Shown: positions 1 to 7,766 of the stretch, one piece after another
Layout of the letters: every line of letters begins with the position of its first letter
Numbering within the stretch: the stretch's first letter is position 1
Source: Oceanicola sp. 502str15
GTDB taxonomy: Bacteria; Pseudomonadota; Alphaproteobacteria; Rhodobacterales; Rhodobacteraceae
Length of the DNA: 64,000 bases
Reading direction: 5' to 3'
Assembly (NCBI RefSeq): GCF_024105635.1
Contig: NZ_WYDQ01000001.1
Coordinates: 186,001 to 250,000, forward strand
Program-made: the position numbers and the translations under genes
Notes under the pieces: generated by a model
What the model was told of the DNA's origin: nothing
Database searches by the model: none
Seen by the model: only the letters and a program-made list of their open reading frames with translations

Positions 1-224
1 ACACGCCCTATGGCCTTGCCTCGATGCTCTGGACGCAGGACGTGAGCCGGGCGCATCGGGTTGCGGCGCGGCTTGAGGCGGGGATCACATGGGTGAACTC
101 GTGGTTCGTGCGCGATCTGCGCACTGCCTTTGGCGGTATGAAGCATTCGGGCATTGGCCGCGAGGGCGGGGTGCATGGGTTGGAGTTTTATACCGAGACG
201 CGCAATATCTGCGTGAAGCTCTGA
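1..224 (+). CDS. Aldehyde dehydrogenase, 2-hydroxymuconate-semialdehyde dehydrogenase type (C-terminal fragment)
   Basis: The gene enters from the left edge; its frame is open from base 3, so only about the last 73 residues are present. The segment around TPYGLASMLWTQDVSRA followed by WVNSWFVRDLRTAFGG and GIGREGG is the characteristic C-terminal end of NAD-dependent ALDHs of the 2-hydroxymuconic / 2-aminomuconic semialdehyde dehydrogenase group (XylG/DmpC-like). The family oxidises ring-fission semialdehydes to dicarboxylic acids. The catalytic Cys and Glu lie outside the window. It is followed 18 bp later by two extradiol-type VOC genes, which fits a meta-cleavage operon. The subfamily is recognised from motif resemblance only. 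Confidence 0.8.
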   Translation, partial: TPYGLASMLWTQDVSRAHRVAARLEAGITWVNSWFVRDLRTAFGGMKHSGIGREGGVHGLEFYTETRNICVKL

Positions 225-242
225 ACGCGGGAGGCTGCAATC

Positions 243-1103
243 GTGATCGAGAAGCTAAGCTATGTGCGGCTCGGCGTGGCCGACCTGGCGCGCTCGGCGG
301 AGTTTGCTGAGCGGATCGTCGGGCTGGAGCCGGTGGCGGCGACGGAGGAGGGGCTGGCGCTGTTTCGCTCGGACTTCCGCGATCACGCGCTGGCACTGGT
401 GCAGCGGGCCGGGGGCGATGGCGAGGGCGCTTCGCTTGGGCTGGAGCTGCGCGACGAGGCGGCGATGGCGGCGGTCGTCGAGCGGCTGGTGGCGCGGGGA
501 CACAAGGTGTGGCGCGGCAGCGCGGGCGATTGCGCCGAGAGACGGTGCCGGGAGATGGCGGGCGTGCGGCTGCGCGGCGGGCTGGCGCTGGAGCTGGTGG
601 TTCGTCCGCTTAGCAGCGGATGGCGCTATCACGGGCCGCGAGACGCCGGGATATGCGGCTTTGCCGGGGTGGTGATTGCCAGCACCGAGGTTGAGGCGGA
701 TATCGCGCTTTGGTGCGAGGTGCTGGGGGCGCAGGTGACGGATTACATAGGCGAGGGGGCCTATCTGGCGATCGACGGCGCGCACCACCGGGTGACGATC
801 CTGCCGAGCGGGCGGGACGGGCTGCTGGAAATGCAGTTTGAAGTGGAGGGCATGGATCAGGTGATGCAGGCCGGATACTTCATGCAAGCCCATCAGGTGC
901 CGGTGGTGGCGGGGCCGGGGCGGCGGCCTGCCTCGGGGGAGCTGTTCATCGGCTTTCGCGGGCCTGACGAAATGCTGTTTGGCTATGTCGCCGAGGGCGC
1001 GGCGCGGGAGGATCGGCTGGCGCGGCAGTTTGCGCAGGCTCCGGGCAGTTTTTGCGCCTGGGGGAGCCGGAGTTCGGTGCCGGAATACGGGGGGGAGCCA
1101 TGA
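243..1103 (+). CDS. Extradiol-dioxygenase-like VOC protein with degenerate metal site
   Basis: GTG start preceded by GGGAGG; 286 residues with two VOC modules, the size of type I extradiol dioxygenases (BphC-like). It aligns along its length with the next gene, but the three iron ligands of the family appear replaced: Gly142 where the neighbour has His140, Phe199 for His197 and Gly247 for Glu245. Arg228 replaces the conserved second-shell His, while His181/182 persist. It is therefore probably not a dioxygenase on its own. It may be a structural or regulatory partner of the downstream paralogue, or a binding protein. It ends in a 4-bp ATGA overlap with that gene, so the two are translationally coupled. 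Confidence 0.75.
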   Translation: MIEKLSYVRLGVADLARSAEFAERIVGLEPVAATEEGLALFRSDFRDHALALVQRAGGDGEGASLGLELRDEAAMAAVVERLVARGHKVWRGSAGDCAERRCREMAGVRLRGGLALELVVRPLSSGWRYHGPRDAGICGFAGVVIASTEVEADIALWCEVLGAQVTDYIGEGAYLAIDGAHHRVTILPSGRDGLLEMQFEVEGMDQVMQAGYFMQAHQVPVVAGPGRRPASGELFIGFRGPDEMLFGYVAEGAAREDRLARQFAQAPGSFCAWGSRSSVPEYGGEP

Positions 1104-1966
1104 TTTCTCTACGCGATGTGAGCTATGTCCGAATGGGCACGCGCGACCTTGAGGGGGCGGAATTTTTTGCCCGCGACTACCTCGGGCTGGAGGTGGCCGA
1201 ACGGCGGCGCGGGGCGGCCTATTTCAAGAGCGACGCGCGGGCGCATACGCTGTGCTACTTCGACGGCGACCCGAGTGACCACGCGGTCGGCTTCGAGGTG
1301 GCGAGCGAGGGCGAGCTGGAAGAGGCCGCCGCCGCGTTGGAGGCCTTGGGCCATGGGGTGCATCTGGGCACGCCCGAGGAGGCGGGGCTGCGGCAGGTGC
1401 GGGCCTTCATCGGGTTCGATGACCCGACCGGCAACCGGATTGAACTGGCCGTGCGGCCCGAGATGAGCGGGCAGCGGTATCATGGCACGCGGGATGCGGG
1501 GATTACCGGGTTCAGCCATGTGGGCCTGTGCTCGACCGATCTGGCGCGGGACGAGGCCTTTTGGACCAAGGTGTGCAACGCGCGGGTGAGCGACCGGATC
1601 GGCGATGCGCCCTTGCTGCGGATCGACGAGGTGCATCATACGATTGCGCTGTTTCCGGCGCAGCGGAAGGGGATTCAGCATATAAATCATCAGGTTGAAA
1701 GCGCGGATGACATTCAGCGCAGTTTCAACTTTCTGGTCGAGCGGGATGTGCGGATGGTCTTCGGGCCGGGGCGGCATCCGACGTCGACGGCGAAGTTTCT
1801 CTACTTCGAGGGGCCGGACGGGATGGTGTTTGAATATTCCTCCGGTGTGGCCGAGATCGCCGATGAGTTGCTCTGGCGCGAGCGGCAGTTTCCGGCGGAG
1901 CCGAAGGGGTTTTGCAAGTGGGGCGCCAAGCCCGATATTGCCGAGTTCCGTGACGATGACGACTGA
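1100..1966 (+). CDS. Extradiol ring-cleavage dioxygenase, VOC superfamily
   Basis: 288 residues. ATG overlaps the upstream stop (ATGA) and has GGGGAG upstream; an in-frame ATG 48 bp earlier lies inside the previous gene and is less likely. Two VOC modules. The C-terminal module carries the full type I extradiol set: His140 (GFSHVGL), His197 (QHINHQVE) and Glu245 (MVFEYS) as Fe(II) ligands, plus His180, His226 (GPGRHP) and Tyr235 at the acid-base/substrate positions. It should open a catechol-type ring next to the hydroxyls using O2. Substrate is unknown; context (semialdehyde dehydrogenase, decarboxylase-like class II aldolase) suggests a dihydroxylated aromatic acid. Confidence 0.85.
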   Translation: MISLRDVSYVRMGTRDLEGAEFFARDYLGLEVAERRRGAAYFKSDARAHTLCYFDGDPSDHAVGFEVASEGELEEAAAALEALGHGVHLGTPEEAGLRQVRAFIGFDDPTGNRIELAVRPEMSGQRYHGTRDAGITGFSHVGLCSTDLARDEAFWTKVCNARVSDRIGDAPLLRIDEVHHTIALFPAQRKGIQHINHQVESADDIQRSFNFLVERDVRMVFGPGRHPTSTAKFLYFEGPDGMVFEYSSGVAEIADELLWRERQFPAEPKGFCKWGAKPDIAEFRDDDD

Positions 1967-2633
1967 AGCCGTGCGTGAGGTGAAGCTCAGGATGGCGGCC
2001 CGTGCGCTGGGGCGGGCCGGGCTGGCCCATGCCTATGGGCATTGCTCGCTGCGGCTTTCAGCAGAGGAGTTTCTGGTTTGCGCGCCGGTGCCGATGGGGC
2101 AGGTGCCTGTCGGCGCGGCTGGCACGGTGGTGCCGGTGCACGGCCCGCTGCCGGAAGGGGTGCTGGGCGAGGTGCGGATACATCAGCAGCTCTACAAGGC
2201 GCGCCCCGAGGCGGGTGGGATCACCCGGAGCATGCCGCCGAAGATCATGGCGCTTTCGACGCTGGGGCTGGTGCCGCAGATGCGGCACGGGATGGGGGCC
2301 TATTTCAGAGCCGGGATGGCGCTTTGGGATTCGCCGCTGCTGATACGGGACGATGCGAGCGCCGAGGCGTTGGCGGCGCAGATGGCAGGAATGCGGGCCG
2401 GCGTGATGCGCGGCAACGGGTTGGTGACGGTGGGCGAAAGCATTGAGGAGGCGGTGGTGCTGGCCTGGTATGCCGAGGATGCGGCGCGGATCGAGCTGGA
2501 GGTGCTGGCGAGCGGGCACGAGGGCTTGCTGGTGACGCCCGAGGAGGCGGCGCAGCGCGACACCTGGGGCGGGCGGATCATGGAGCGGATGTGGGACTAC
2601 CTGACCTTCGGAGACCCTGAGGGGGGCAGGTAA
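1956..2633 (+). CDS. Class II aldolase/adducin-family protein lacking canonical metal histidines
   Basis: 225 residues. ATG at 1956 overlaps the upstream gene by 11 bp. The fold signature is clear: AYGHCSLRL near the N-terminus, EVRIHQQLYKARPEAGGI, STLG, and GLVTVGESIEEAVVLAW. Usual family members bind a divalent metal with an HxH after the 'vgavv' strand and an 'NHG' His. Here the first reads T-R-S (residues 90-92) and the second reads G-N-G (residue 154), so the standard metal triad is missing. Relatives in meta-cleavage operons decarboxylate carboxy-hydroxymuconic semialdehydes; that role is possible but not shown here. Last gene of the operon. Confidence 0.7.
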   Translation: MTTEAVREVKLRMAARALGRAGLAHAYGHCSLRLSAEEFLVCAPVPMGQVPVGAAGTVVPVHGPLPEGVLGEVRIHQQLYKARPEAGGITRSMPPKIMALSTLGLVPQMRHGMGAYFRAGMALWDSPLLIRDDASAEALAAQMAGMRAGVMRGNGLVTVGESIEEAVVLAWYAEDAARIELEVLASGHEGLLVTPEEAAQRDTWGGRIMERMWDYLTFGDPEGGR

Positions 2634-2651
2634 GGCGGGACAAGTCCCGCC
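2634..2651. repeat. GGCGGGAC dispersed palindrome, copy 1
   Basis: GGCGGGACAAGTCCCGCC is an 8-bp perfect inverted repeat with an AA centre, followed by CTACG. It starts directly after the TAA stop of the class II aldolase gene and lies between convergent genes, so it could act as a transcription stop. Eight further full or slightly degenerate copies occur in the window. Confidence 0.9.
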
Positions 2652-2667
2652 CTACGGGGTGGCGAGG

Positions 2668-3537
2668 TCAGGCCACGTTTTCCAGTGCCTGCGCGGGCTG
2701 CACGCCGATGGCGCGGCAGACGTCGCGGGTCAGGCCGGGGCGGTTGAGGGTGTAGAAGTGGAGGTGCTCCACGCCTTCATCCAGCAGCTCGGTGCAGAGC
2801 TCGGTGGCCAGCGCGGTGGCCAGAAGCTCCTCGCGCCCGTCGCGCTCGGCGGCCTCGAAGGCATCCACCATCCACTGGGGCACATGGGCGCCGCAGCGGG
2901 CCGCGAAGCGGGCGGTGTTCTTGAAGTTCTCGATCGGCAGCACGCCGGGGATCACCGGCTTGTCGATGCCCGCCGCGGCGCAGGCGTCGCGGAAGCGCAG
3001 GAACGTCTCGGCCTCGAAGAAGAACTGGGTGATCGCCTCATCGGCCCCGGCCTCGAACTTCTGCTTGAGCCAGGACACATCGGCCCCGTCGCCCTTGGCC
3101 TCGGGGTGCGGATCGGGGTAGGCGCCGACGCGGATCTTGAAGTCGCCGGTGTCCTTGAGCGCGGTGATCAGCTCGCAGGCGTTGGCAAAGCCCTCTGGGT
3201 GCGGCTCGAAGCCGGTCGAGCCCTTGGGCGGATCGCCCCGCAGCGCCACGATCTCGCGCACGCCGGCCTCGTGGAAGCCGCGGGCGATTCCCAGCGTTTC
3301 GTCGCGAGTCGCGTCGACGCAGGTGAGATGCGCGGCCACGTTGAGGCCCGACGACTTGTGCAGCGTTGCCACCGCCTCGCGGGTCAGCTCGCGGGTGGTG
3401 CCGCCGGCGCCGTAAGTGACGGAAACGAAAGAGGGGTTCAGCGGAGCGAGCACGTTCACCGTGTCCCAGAGGCGGAAAGAGGCCTCGAGACTCTGCGGCG
3501 GGAAGAACTCGAAAGAAACAGAAGGAGCGGCGGGCAT
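2668..3537 (-). CDS. metF: Methylenetetrahydrofolate reductase
   Basis: About 289 residues. FAD enzyme reducing 5,10-methylene-THF to 5-methyl-THF for methionine synthesis. The N-terminal SFEFFPP motif, VTYGAGGTTR, LRGDPPKG, ITQFFFE and HFYTLNRPGL are MetF signatures. Start is uncertain: ATG at 3537 (weak GAGA upstream) or ATG at 3549 (four more residues); the open frame continues far upstream through metR but that part is antisense. Divergent from the LysR-type gene at 3631, the usual metF/metR arrangement, implying homocysteine-responsive control. Confidence 0.93.
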   Translation of the reverse strand: MPAAPSVSFEFFPPQSLEASFRLWDTVNVLAPLNPSFVSVTYGAGGTTRELTREAVATLHKSSGLNVAAHLTCVDATRDETLGIARGFHEAGVREIVALRGDPPKGSTGFEPHPEGFANACELITALKDTGDFKIRVGAYPDPHPEAKGDGADVSWLKQKFEAGADEAITQFFFEAETFLRFRDACAAAGIDKPVIPGVLPIENFKNTARFAARCGAHVPQWMVDAFEAAERDGREELLATALATELCTELLDEGVEHLHFYTLNRPGLTRDVCRAIGVQPAQALENVA

Positions 3538-3589
3538 GACGGGTCTCATATGTATTAGGTCGGTTTTGGTTGTCGCATTTGCGTGGATG

Positions 3590-3629
3590 TGAAACAAGCT
3601 CATAACTCTCAACACCATCATGAGTTTCA
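3590..3629. promoter_or_regulatory. Candidate MetR operator between metF and metR
   Basis: The 90-bp divergent intergenic region contains TGAAAC (3590-3595) and GTTTCA (3624-3629) as inverted arms, with CTCAT/ATGAG also mirrored inside. LysR-type MetR proteins bind TGAA-N5-TTCA-like sites; the spacing here is longer, so this is only a candidate. Confidence 0.35.
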
Positions 3630-3630
3630 T

Positions 3631-4539
3631 ATGCATATCGAATTCCGCCACCTGCGCAGTGTCCGCGCGATCCACCAGGCCGGAGGGCTGGCGCGCGCGG
3701 CCGATATGCTCAACATCACCCAATCGGCACTGTCCCATCAGATCAAGGGGCTGGAGGACCAGGCGGGGGTCGAGCTGTTCGTGCGCCGCTCCAAGCCGCT
3801 GAAGCTTTCTGCCGCCGGGCACCGGCTGCTGAAGCTGGCCGAGAAGATCCTGCCGGAGATCGAGGCGCTGGAGCAGGACTTCAAGGCGCTGCGCTCGGGC
3901 AAGACCGGGCGGCTGCACATTGCCATCGAGTGCCACGCCTGTTTCGAGTGGCTGTTTCCGGTGCTGGAGCAGTTTCGCCGGGCCTGGCCGGATGTGGATG
4001 TGGACGTGCGCCCGGGCCTCGCCTTCGATGCGCTTCCGGCGCTGAACCGCGAGGAGGTCGACCTCGTAGTGTCTTCCGACCCCGAGGATCTGCCCGGCAT
4101 CGGCTTTGCGCCGCTGTTCGACTATCAGCCCACCTTCGTGGCCGCCGCCTCGCATCCGCTGGCCGAGAAGGCCTGGATCTCGCCGGAGGATCTGCGCGAC
4201 GAGGTGCTCATCACCTATCCGGTCGACCAGGCGCGGCTCGATGTGTTCTCGCAGTTTCTGACGCCGGCCAAGGTGCAGCCGAGGCAGGTTCGCCAGAGCG
4301 AGCTGACGGCGGTGATCCTGCTGCTGGTGGCCTCGGGGCGCGGCGTGAGCGTGCTGCCCGACTGGGTGCTGCGGGCTACGCTGAAGAGCGACGACTACAT
4401 CACCCGCCCGCTCACCGAAACCGGCCTGACCCGCCGCCTCTATGCCGCCACCCGCAGCGAGGAGGCGAGCAAGCCCTACATGGCCCATTTCCTGCGGTTG
4501 GCGCGGACCGAGCCGCTGAAGCTGCAACGCGCGGGGTAG
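3631..4539 (+). CDS. metR: LysR-family transcriptional regulator, MetR-like
   Basis: 302 residues from ATG 3631 (MHIEFRHLRSVRAI); an earlier in-frame ATG at 3583 would add 16 non-conserved residues. N-terminal winged HTH with the LysR signature ARAADMLNITQSALSHQIKGLE, then the effector-binding domain. Likely activates metF and methionine genes, using homocysteine as co-effector as in the MetR family. Divergently oriented to metF. Confidence 0.85.
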   Translation: MHIEFRHLRSVRAIHQAGGLARAADMLNITQSALSHQIKGLEDQAGVELFVRRSKPLKLSAAGHRLLKLAEKILPEIEALEQDFKALRSGKTGRLHIAIECHACFEWLFPVLEQFRRAWPDVDVDVRPGLAFDALPALNREEVDLVVSSDPEDLPGIGFAPLFDYQPTFVAAASHPLAEKAWISPEDLRDEVLITYPVDQARLDVFSQFLTPAKVQPRQVRQSELTAVILLLVASGRGVSVLPDWVLRATLKSDDYITRPLTETGLTRRLYAATRSEEASKPYMAHFLRLARTEPLKLQRAG

Positions 4540-4598
4540 CCCTTGGCAGCGGGGCCATTCCGGCCTATACGCGCGGCCTTGAGTGCCAAAGGAGCCGG

Positions 4599-5387
4599 AT
4601 GATGACGGGCAGTGCTAACCTCAACACCATGATCAAGGCCGCCCGCAAGGCCGGCCGTTCGCTGGTGAAAGACTTTCACGAGGTGGAGAACCTGCAGGTC
4701 AGCTCCAAGGGGCCGGGCGATTTCGTGTCGCGGGCCGATATGCGGGCGGAAGAGATCGTCAAGGACGAGCTGATGGGCGCACGGCCGACCTATGGCTGGC
4801 TGGGCGAGGAAGGCGGCGGCGAGGATGGCGAAGACCCGACGCGCCGCTGGATCGTGGACCCGCTGGACGGCACCACCAACTTTCTGCACGGGCTGCCCCA
4901 TTGGGCGGTGTCGATCGCGCTGGAACACAAGGGCGAAGTCGTGGCGGGCGTGGTCTACGACCCGGCCAAGGACGAGTGCTTCTGGGCCGAAAAGGGCGCC
5001 GGCGCCTGGATGAACGAGACCCGCCTTCGGGTGTCGGGCCGCGACAAGCTGATCGAAAGCATCTTTGCCACCGGCCTGCCCTTCGGTGGCCGCCCCGAGT
5101 TGCCCGAAACCCTCAAGGCCTGCGGCCGCCTGCTGCCCACCTGCGCCGGTGTGCGCCGCTGGGGGGCCGCCGCGCTGGACCTCGCCTATGTCGCCGCCGG
5201 ACGGCTCGACGGTTACTGGGAACGCCGCCTGAACCCGTGGGACATTGCCGCGGGCGAGCTGATCGTGCGCGAAGCCGGTGGCTTCGTCGAGGCGATGGAC
5301 GCGGGCGAGCGGGTGCTGGAAAGCGGTTCGATCATCGCCGCCAACACCGAGATCTTCGGCAAGTTCGCAAAGCTCGTTCGGGGCTGA
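4599..5387 (+). CDS. Inositol monophosphatase family protein
   Basis: 262 residues. Two adjacent ATGs (4599 and 4602) follow GGAG. Mg-dependent phosphatase with all family motifs: GEEGG (metal Glu), DPLDGTTNFLHGLP (metal Asp pair, catalytic Thr) and NPWDIAAGELIVREAGG near the C-terminus. Substrates in bacteria are inositol-1-phosphate and related sugar phosphates (SuhB group). It sits alone between metR and a convergent GFA gene. Confidence 0.92.
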   Translation: MMTGSANLNTMIKAARKAGRSLVKDFHEVENLQVSSKGPGDFVSRADMRAEEIVKDELMGARPTYGWLGEEGGGEDGEDPTRRWIVDPLDGTTNFLHGLPHWAVSIALEHKGEVVAGVVYDPAKDECFWAEKGAGAWMNETRLRVSGRDKLIESIFATGLPFGGRPELPETLKACGRLLPTCAGVRRWGAAALDLAYVAAGRLDGYWERRLNPWDIAAGELIVREAGGFVEAMDAGERVLESGSIIAANTEIFGKFAKLVRG

Positions 5388-5399
5388 CAAGCGGCCGCC

Positions 5400-5441
5400 G
5401 GGGCCTTGAGCCTCGGGCCGTTCCACAGGGCGCAAGGCCCC
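5400..5441. terminator. Hairpin between convergent genes
   Basis: GGGGCCTTG (5400-5408) pairs with CAAGGCCCC (5433-5441), a 9-bp stem with a 24-nt loop, 13 bp after the inositol monophosphatase stop. No U-tract follows on either strand, so terminator function is only plausible. Confidence 0.4.
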
Positions 5442-5501
5442 GCGTGGGCGCGCTGGCCCATTGCATTTTCTTGCTGAAAATATCCATACGGAACAGGGGT
5501 T

Positions 5502-5879
5502 TCAGGCGCGATCGCTGGGGTGGTTCACGCCGTCTGACCAGGGGATCGGCTCGAAGTCGCGGGGGTTGACGCCCTCGAGACAGCCGGCGTTCACCCCGTA
5601 TTGGGTGGGGTCCGAGCGGCGCTGGTGATGGGTGTAGATGCCGCAGGTGGCGCAGAACCAGTGCTTCGCGGTGCGGGTGCCCCAGGTGTAAAGCGTCAGT
5701 TTTTCCTCTCCCTTCACCACCCGCAGATCGGCCAGCTTCACCGAGACCGGCGCGGCGCCGCGGCGGCGGCAGAAGGAGCAATCGCAGCGTCGCAGCGAGC
5801 CCATGCCTTCGGGCACCAGGGTGACTTCGAGTTCGACCGCGCCGCAGTGGCAGGTGGCGCGGCGGGGGGCTTCGCTCAT
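5502..5879 (-). CDS. GFA/CENP-V domain protein
   Basis: 125 residues. Zinc-binding GFA fold (glutathione-dependent formaldehyde-activating family): CHCGAVELEV at the N-terminus, CDCSFCRRRG, then FCATCGIYTHH. Family members bind structural and catalytic zinc; most, including this one, have no proven substrate. Its ATG overlaps the stop of the upstream rhomboid gene (ATGA), so the two are cotranscribed. Confidence 0.88.
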   Translation of the reverse strand: MSEAPRRATCHCGAVELEVTLVPEGMGSLRRCDCSFCRRRGAAPVSVKLADLRVVKGEEKLTLYTWGTRTAKHWFCATCGIYTHHQRRSDPTQYGVNAGCLEGVNPRDFEPIPWSDGVNHPSDRA

Positions 5880-6610
5880 TTTCGTCTCCGCACGGTTGGG
5901 ATCGAGGTGTTGGACAGCTGGCCGTAGTGGGCGTCGGGGTGGGGCGGGTGGCCGTCGGTTCTTTGCCACCAGCGGGCGGCGCCTTCCTTGAGGAACCAGG
6001 GGAGGGTGCCGATGACGCCCGCGAGGAAGCCGCCGACGTGGGCCCAATAGGCCACGCCGCCGCCTGCGGCGGGACTGGCGGCGCCGTTGACCAGCTGTAG
6101 CGCAAACCAGATCGCGAGCACGATCCAGGCCGGGATGGGCCAGATTTTGGGAATGATTACAATGATGAAGAGCACATCTATCTTGGCCTTGGGGAACAGC
6201 AGAAGGTAGCCGCCCATGACCCCGGCGATGGCGCCGGAAGCGCCGACCAGCGGCACCGGGCTGCCGGGGGAAGTGGTGACGTGGAGAAAGGAGGCGACGA
6301 CGCCGGTGGCCAGGTAGAAGCCGAGGAACGGCAGGTGACCCATCTCGTCCTCGAGGTTGTCGCCGTAGATCCACAGGAACAGCATGTTGCCCGCGAGGTG
6401 CATCACCCCGCCGTGGAGGAACATGGCCGTCAGGTAGTCGGACGCTTCCGGGCGGGCCGGGGTGAGGCCGTATTCCTGATAGAATGCAATGAGTTGCAGG
6501 TCGTTGAGCGGCAGGGTCATCAGCAGGTAGACGGCGATGTTTGCCACGATCAGCCCGAGCGTGACCCATGGGGTGGTGCGGGAGGGGTTGTGATCTCGGA
6601 ACGGGAACAT
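5876..6610 (-). CDS. Rhomboid family intramembrane serine protease
   Basis: 244 residues from MFPFRDHNP (an in-frame ATG 36 bp upstream is less typical). Six to seven hydrophobic segments. GGVMHLAGNMLFLWIYGDNLED is the rhomboid L1/TM2 region, GASGAIAGVMGGYL holds the nucleophile Ser, and AYWAHVGGFLAG the catalytic His, so the dyad is intact. Cleaves transmembrane substrates in the inner membrane; targets unknown. Upstream partner of the GFA gene. Confidence 0.9.
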   Translation of the reverse strand: MFPFRDHNPSRTTPWVTLGLIVANIAVYLLMTLPLNDLQLIAFYQEYGLTPARPEASDYLTAMFLHGGVMHLAGNMLFLWIYGDNLEDEMGHLPFLGFYLATGVVASFLHVTTSPGSPVPLVGASGAIAGVMGGYLLLFPKAKIDVLFIIVIIPKIWPIPAWIVLAIWFALQLVNGAASPAAGGGVAYWAHVGGFLAGVIGTLPWFLKEGAARWWQRTDGHPPHPDAHYGQLSNTSIPTVRRRK

Positions 6611-6775
6611 GGGGCGATCTGTGCCCGGGTGGAGCGGGGGGGTCAAGATGCGTGCGGGCGGTTAGGAGATTATCAACACCACGCCCCGGCGCCCGGAGGG
6701 CGGGGGCGGGGCGGTGTTAATCATGTTTTCGTGTGGGGCGTTGACCGGGAAGCCCCCGGCAGGCGAGGCTGGGAC

Positions 6776-7345
6776 ATGGTTAGCAAACGGTTGATCCCCG
6801 CCCTGATGGCCGCCGCGCTCGCGGCCTTCCCTGCCAGCGCAGAGACCTGCGACATGAGCGGGATGGCGGATCTCGTGGAGCCGGAAAAGCGGGCCGAGGT
6901 GCTTAAGGCGGTGCGCGAGGCCGGCAACGCCGAGGAGGCACGGATGCGCTCCAACGCGATGTGGGACATCTGGGCCACCGCCCCCGATGCCCATGCCCAG
7001 CAGCTGCTCGACGAAGGCATGGACCGGCGGGACGTGCGGGATTTTGTGGGCGCGATCAAGGCCTTCGACGCTCTGGTTGCCTATTGCCCCGGCTATGCGG
7101 AGGGCTACAACCAACGCGCCTTCATCCGCTTCATGCAGCAGGATTATGCCCCGGCGCTGACCGATCTGGACGCCGCCATTGCCCGCGCCCCCGACCATTA
7201 CGCCGCCATCGCCGGAAAGGCGCTGACCCTGATGGGGCTGGGGCGCAACGGCGAGGCGAAGACGGCGCTGGAGCAGGCGCTGGAGTTCAACCCCTGGCTC
7301 CCCGAGCGCGGGTTGATGGACATGCTGAAGAACCAGGACATCTGA
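6776..7345 (+). CDS. Secreted tetratricopeptide-repeat protein
   Basis: 189 residues. A 22-residue signal peptide (MVSKRLIPALMAAALAAFPASA) precedes a helical region with about three TPR-like motifs, the clearest being YNQRAFIRFMQQDYAPALTD followed by AAIAGKALTLMGLGRNGEAK. Probably periplasmic, mediating protein contacts. No catalytic motif. Monocistronic, upstream of the tRNA-Leu region. Confidence 0.8.
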   Translation: MVSKRLIPALMAAALAAFPASAETCDMSGMADLVEPEKRAEVLKAVREAGNAEEARMRSNAMWDIWATAPDAHAQQLLDEGMDRRDVRDFVGAIKAFDALVAYCPGYAEGYNQRAFIRFMQQDYAPALTDLDAAIARAPDHYAAIAGKALTLMGLGRNGEAKTALEQALEFNPWLPERGLMDMLKNQDI

Positions 7346-7422
7346 GCGCCCGACCACGCGCCGACTCACGGCCCTAGGGCCGGGTCCGTGACAGGGACGT
7401 GCGGGGCCTTTACCGGTCGCGA

Positions 7423-7505
7423 TTAACCACGAAAACGGATGTCACATCCGGTACACATCCCGTGCACACCCCGTACATACGAAAATCGGCAGGCGGGCAT
7501 TAACC
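7423..7505. repeat. TTAACC-bounded intergenic element, copy 1
   Basis: Within the 309-bp gap between the TPR gene and tRNA-Leu. An 83-bp segment begins and ends with TTAACC and contains three head-to-tail 11-bp units: GTACACATCCC (7451), GTGCACACCCC (7462) and GTACATACGAA (7473). A second copy with the same layout lies at 46831-46921. No coding potential. Confidence 0.75.
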
Positions 7506-7606
7506 AATGCACCGTGCGCTCCCCCCCCCGAGCGTCCGAAGACCGGGGGCGGGCAGGGCCGGTGGCGGGCCGGTGGCGGGCGGGGCGACAGGGCCGAGCT
7601 TCGGGT

Positions 7607-7634
7607 TTGCGCCCGGCGCGGGGCCGGGTATGTT
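7607..7634 (+). promoter_or_regulatory. Candidate promoter of tRNA-Leu
   Basis: TTGCGC (7607-7612), 16-bp spacer, TATGTT (7629-7634), placing the start about 14 bp before the mature tRNA. Fits a sigma-70-type promoter in otherwise very GC-rich DNA. Confidence 0.4.
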
Positions 7635-7654
7635 CGCCGCGCAACCGCCCCCGT

Positions 7655-7739
7655 GCCCGCGTGGTGGAATGGTAGACACTGGAGACTTAAAATCTCTTGG
7701 CTTTATGCCGTGCCGGTTCGAGTCCGGCCGCGGGCACCA
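7655..7739 (+). tRNA. tRNA-Leu (anticodon UAA)
   Basis: Acceptor stem GCCCGCG/CGCGGGC, D-arm GTGGTGGAATGGTAGACAC, anticodon stem GGAGA/TCTCT with loop CTTAAAA (anticodon TAA), a long variable arm typical of class II tRNAs, T-arm GCCGGTTCGAGTCCGGC, discriminator A and an encoded CCA (7737-7739). Reads UUA/UUG leucine codons. Confidence 0.97.
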
Positions 7740-7766
7740 GATTGACCGGCCGACGGGGCCTTCCCT

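Noticed and set aside
3550-4527. Long N-terminal extension of the metF frame (would give a 619-residue protein)
   Set aside because: The extension is antisense to a clearly conserved LysR regulator and shows low-complexity Arg/His-rich sequence; MetF normally starts just before SFEFFPP.
7655-7739. tRNA-Leu as integration site of the catabolic island
   Set aside because: No integrase gene and no repeat of the tRNA 3' end was found near 28.5 kb; mere adjacency is not enough.
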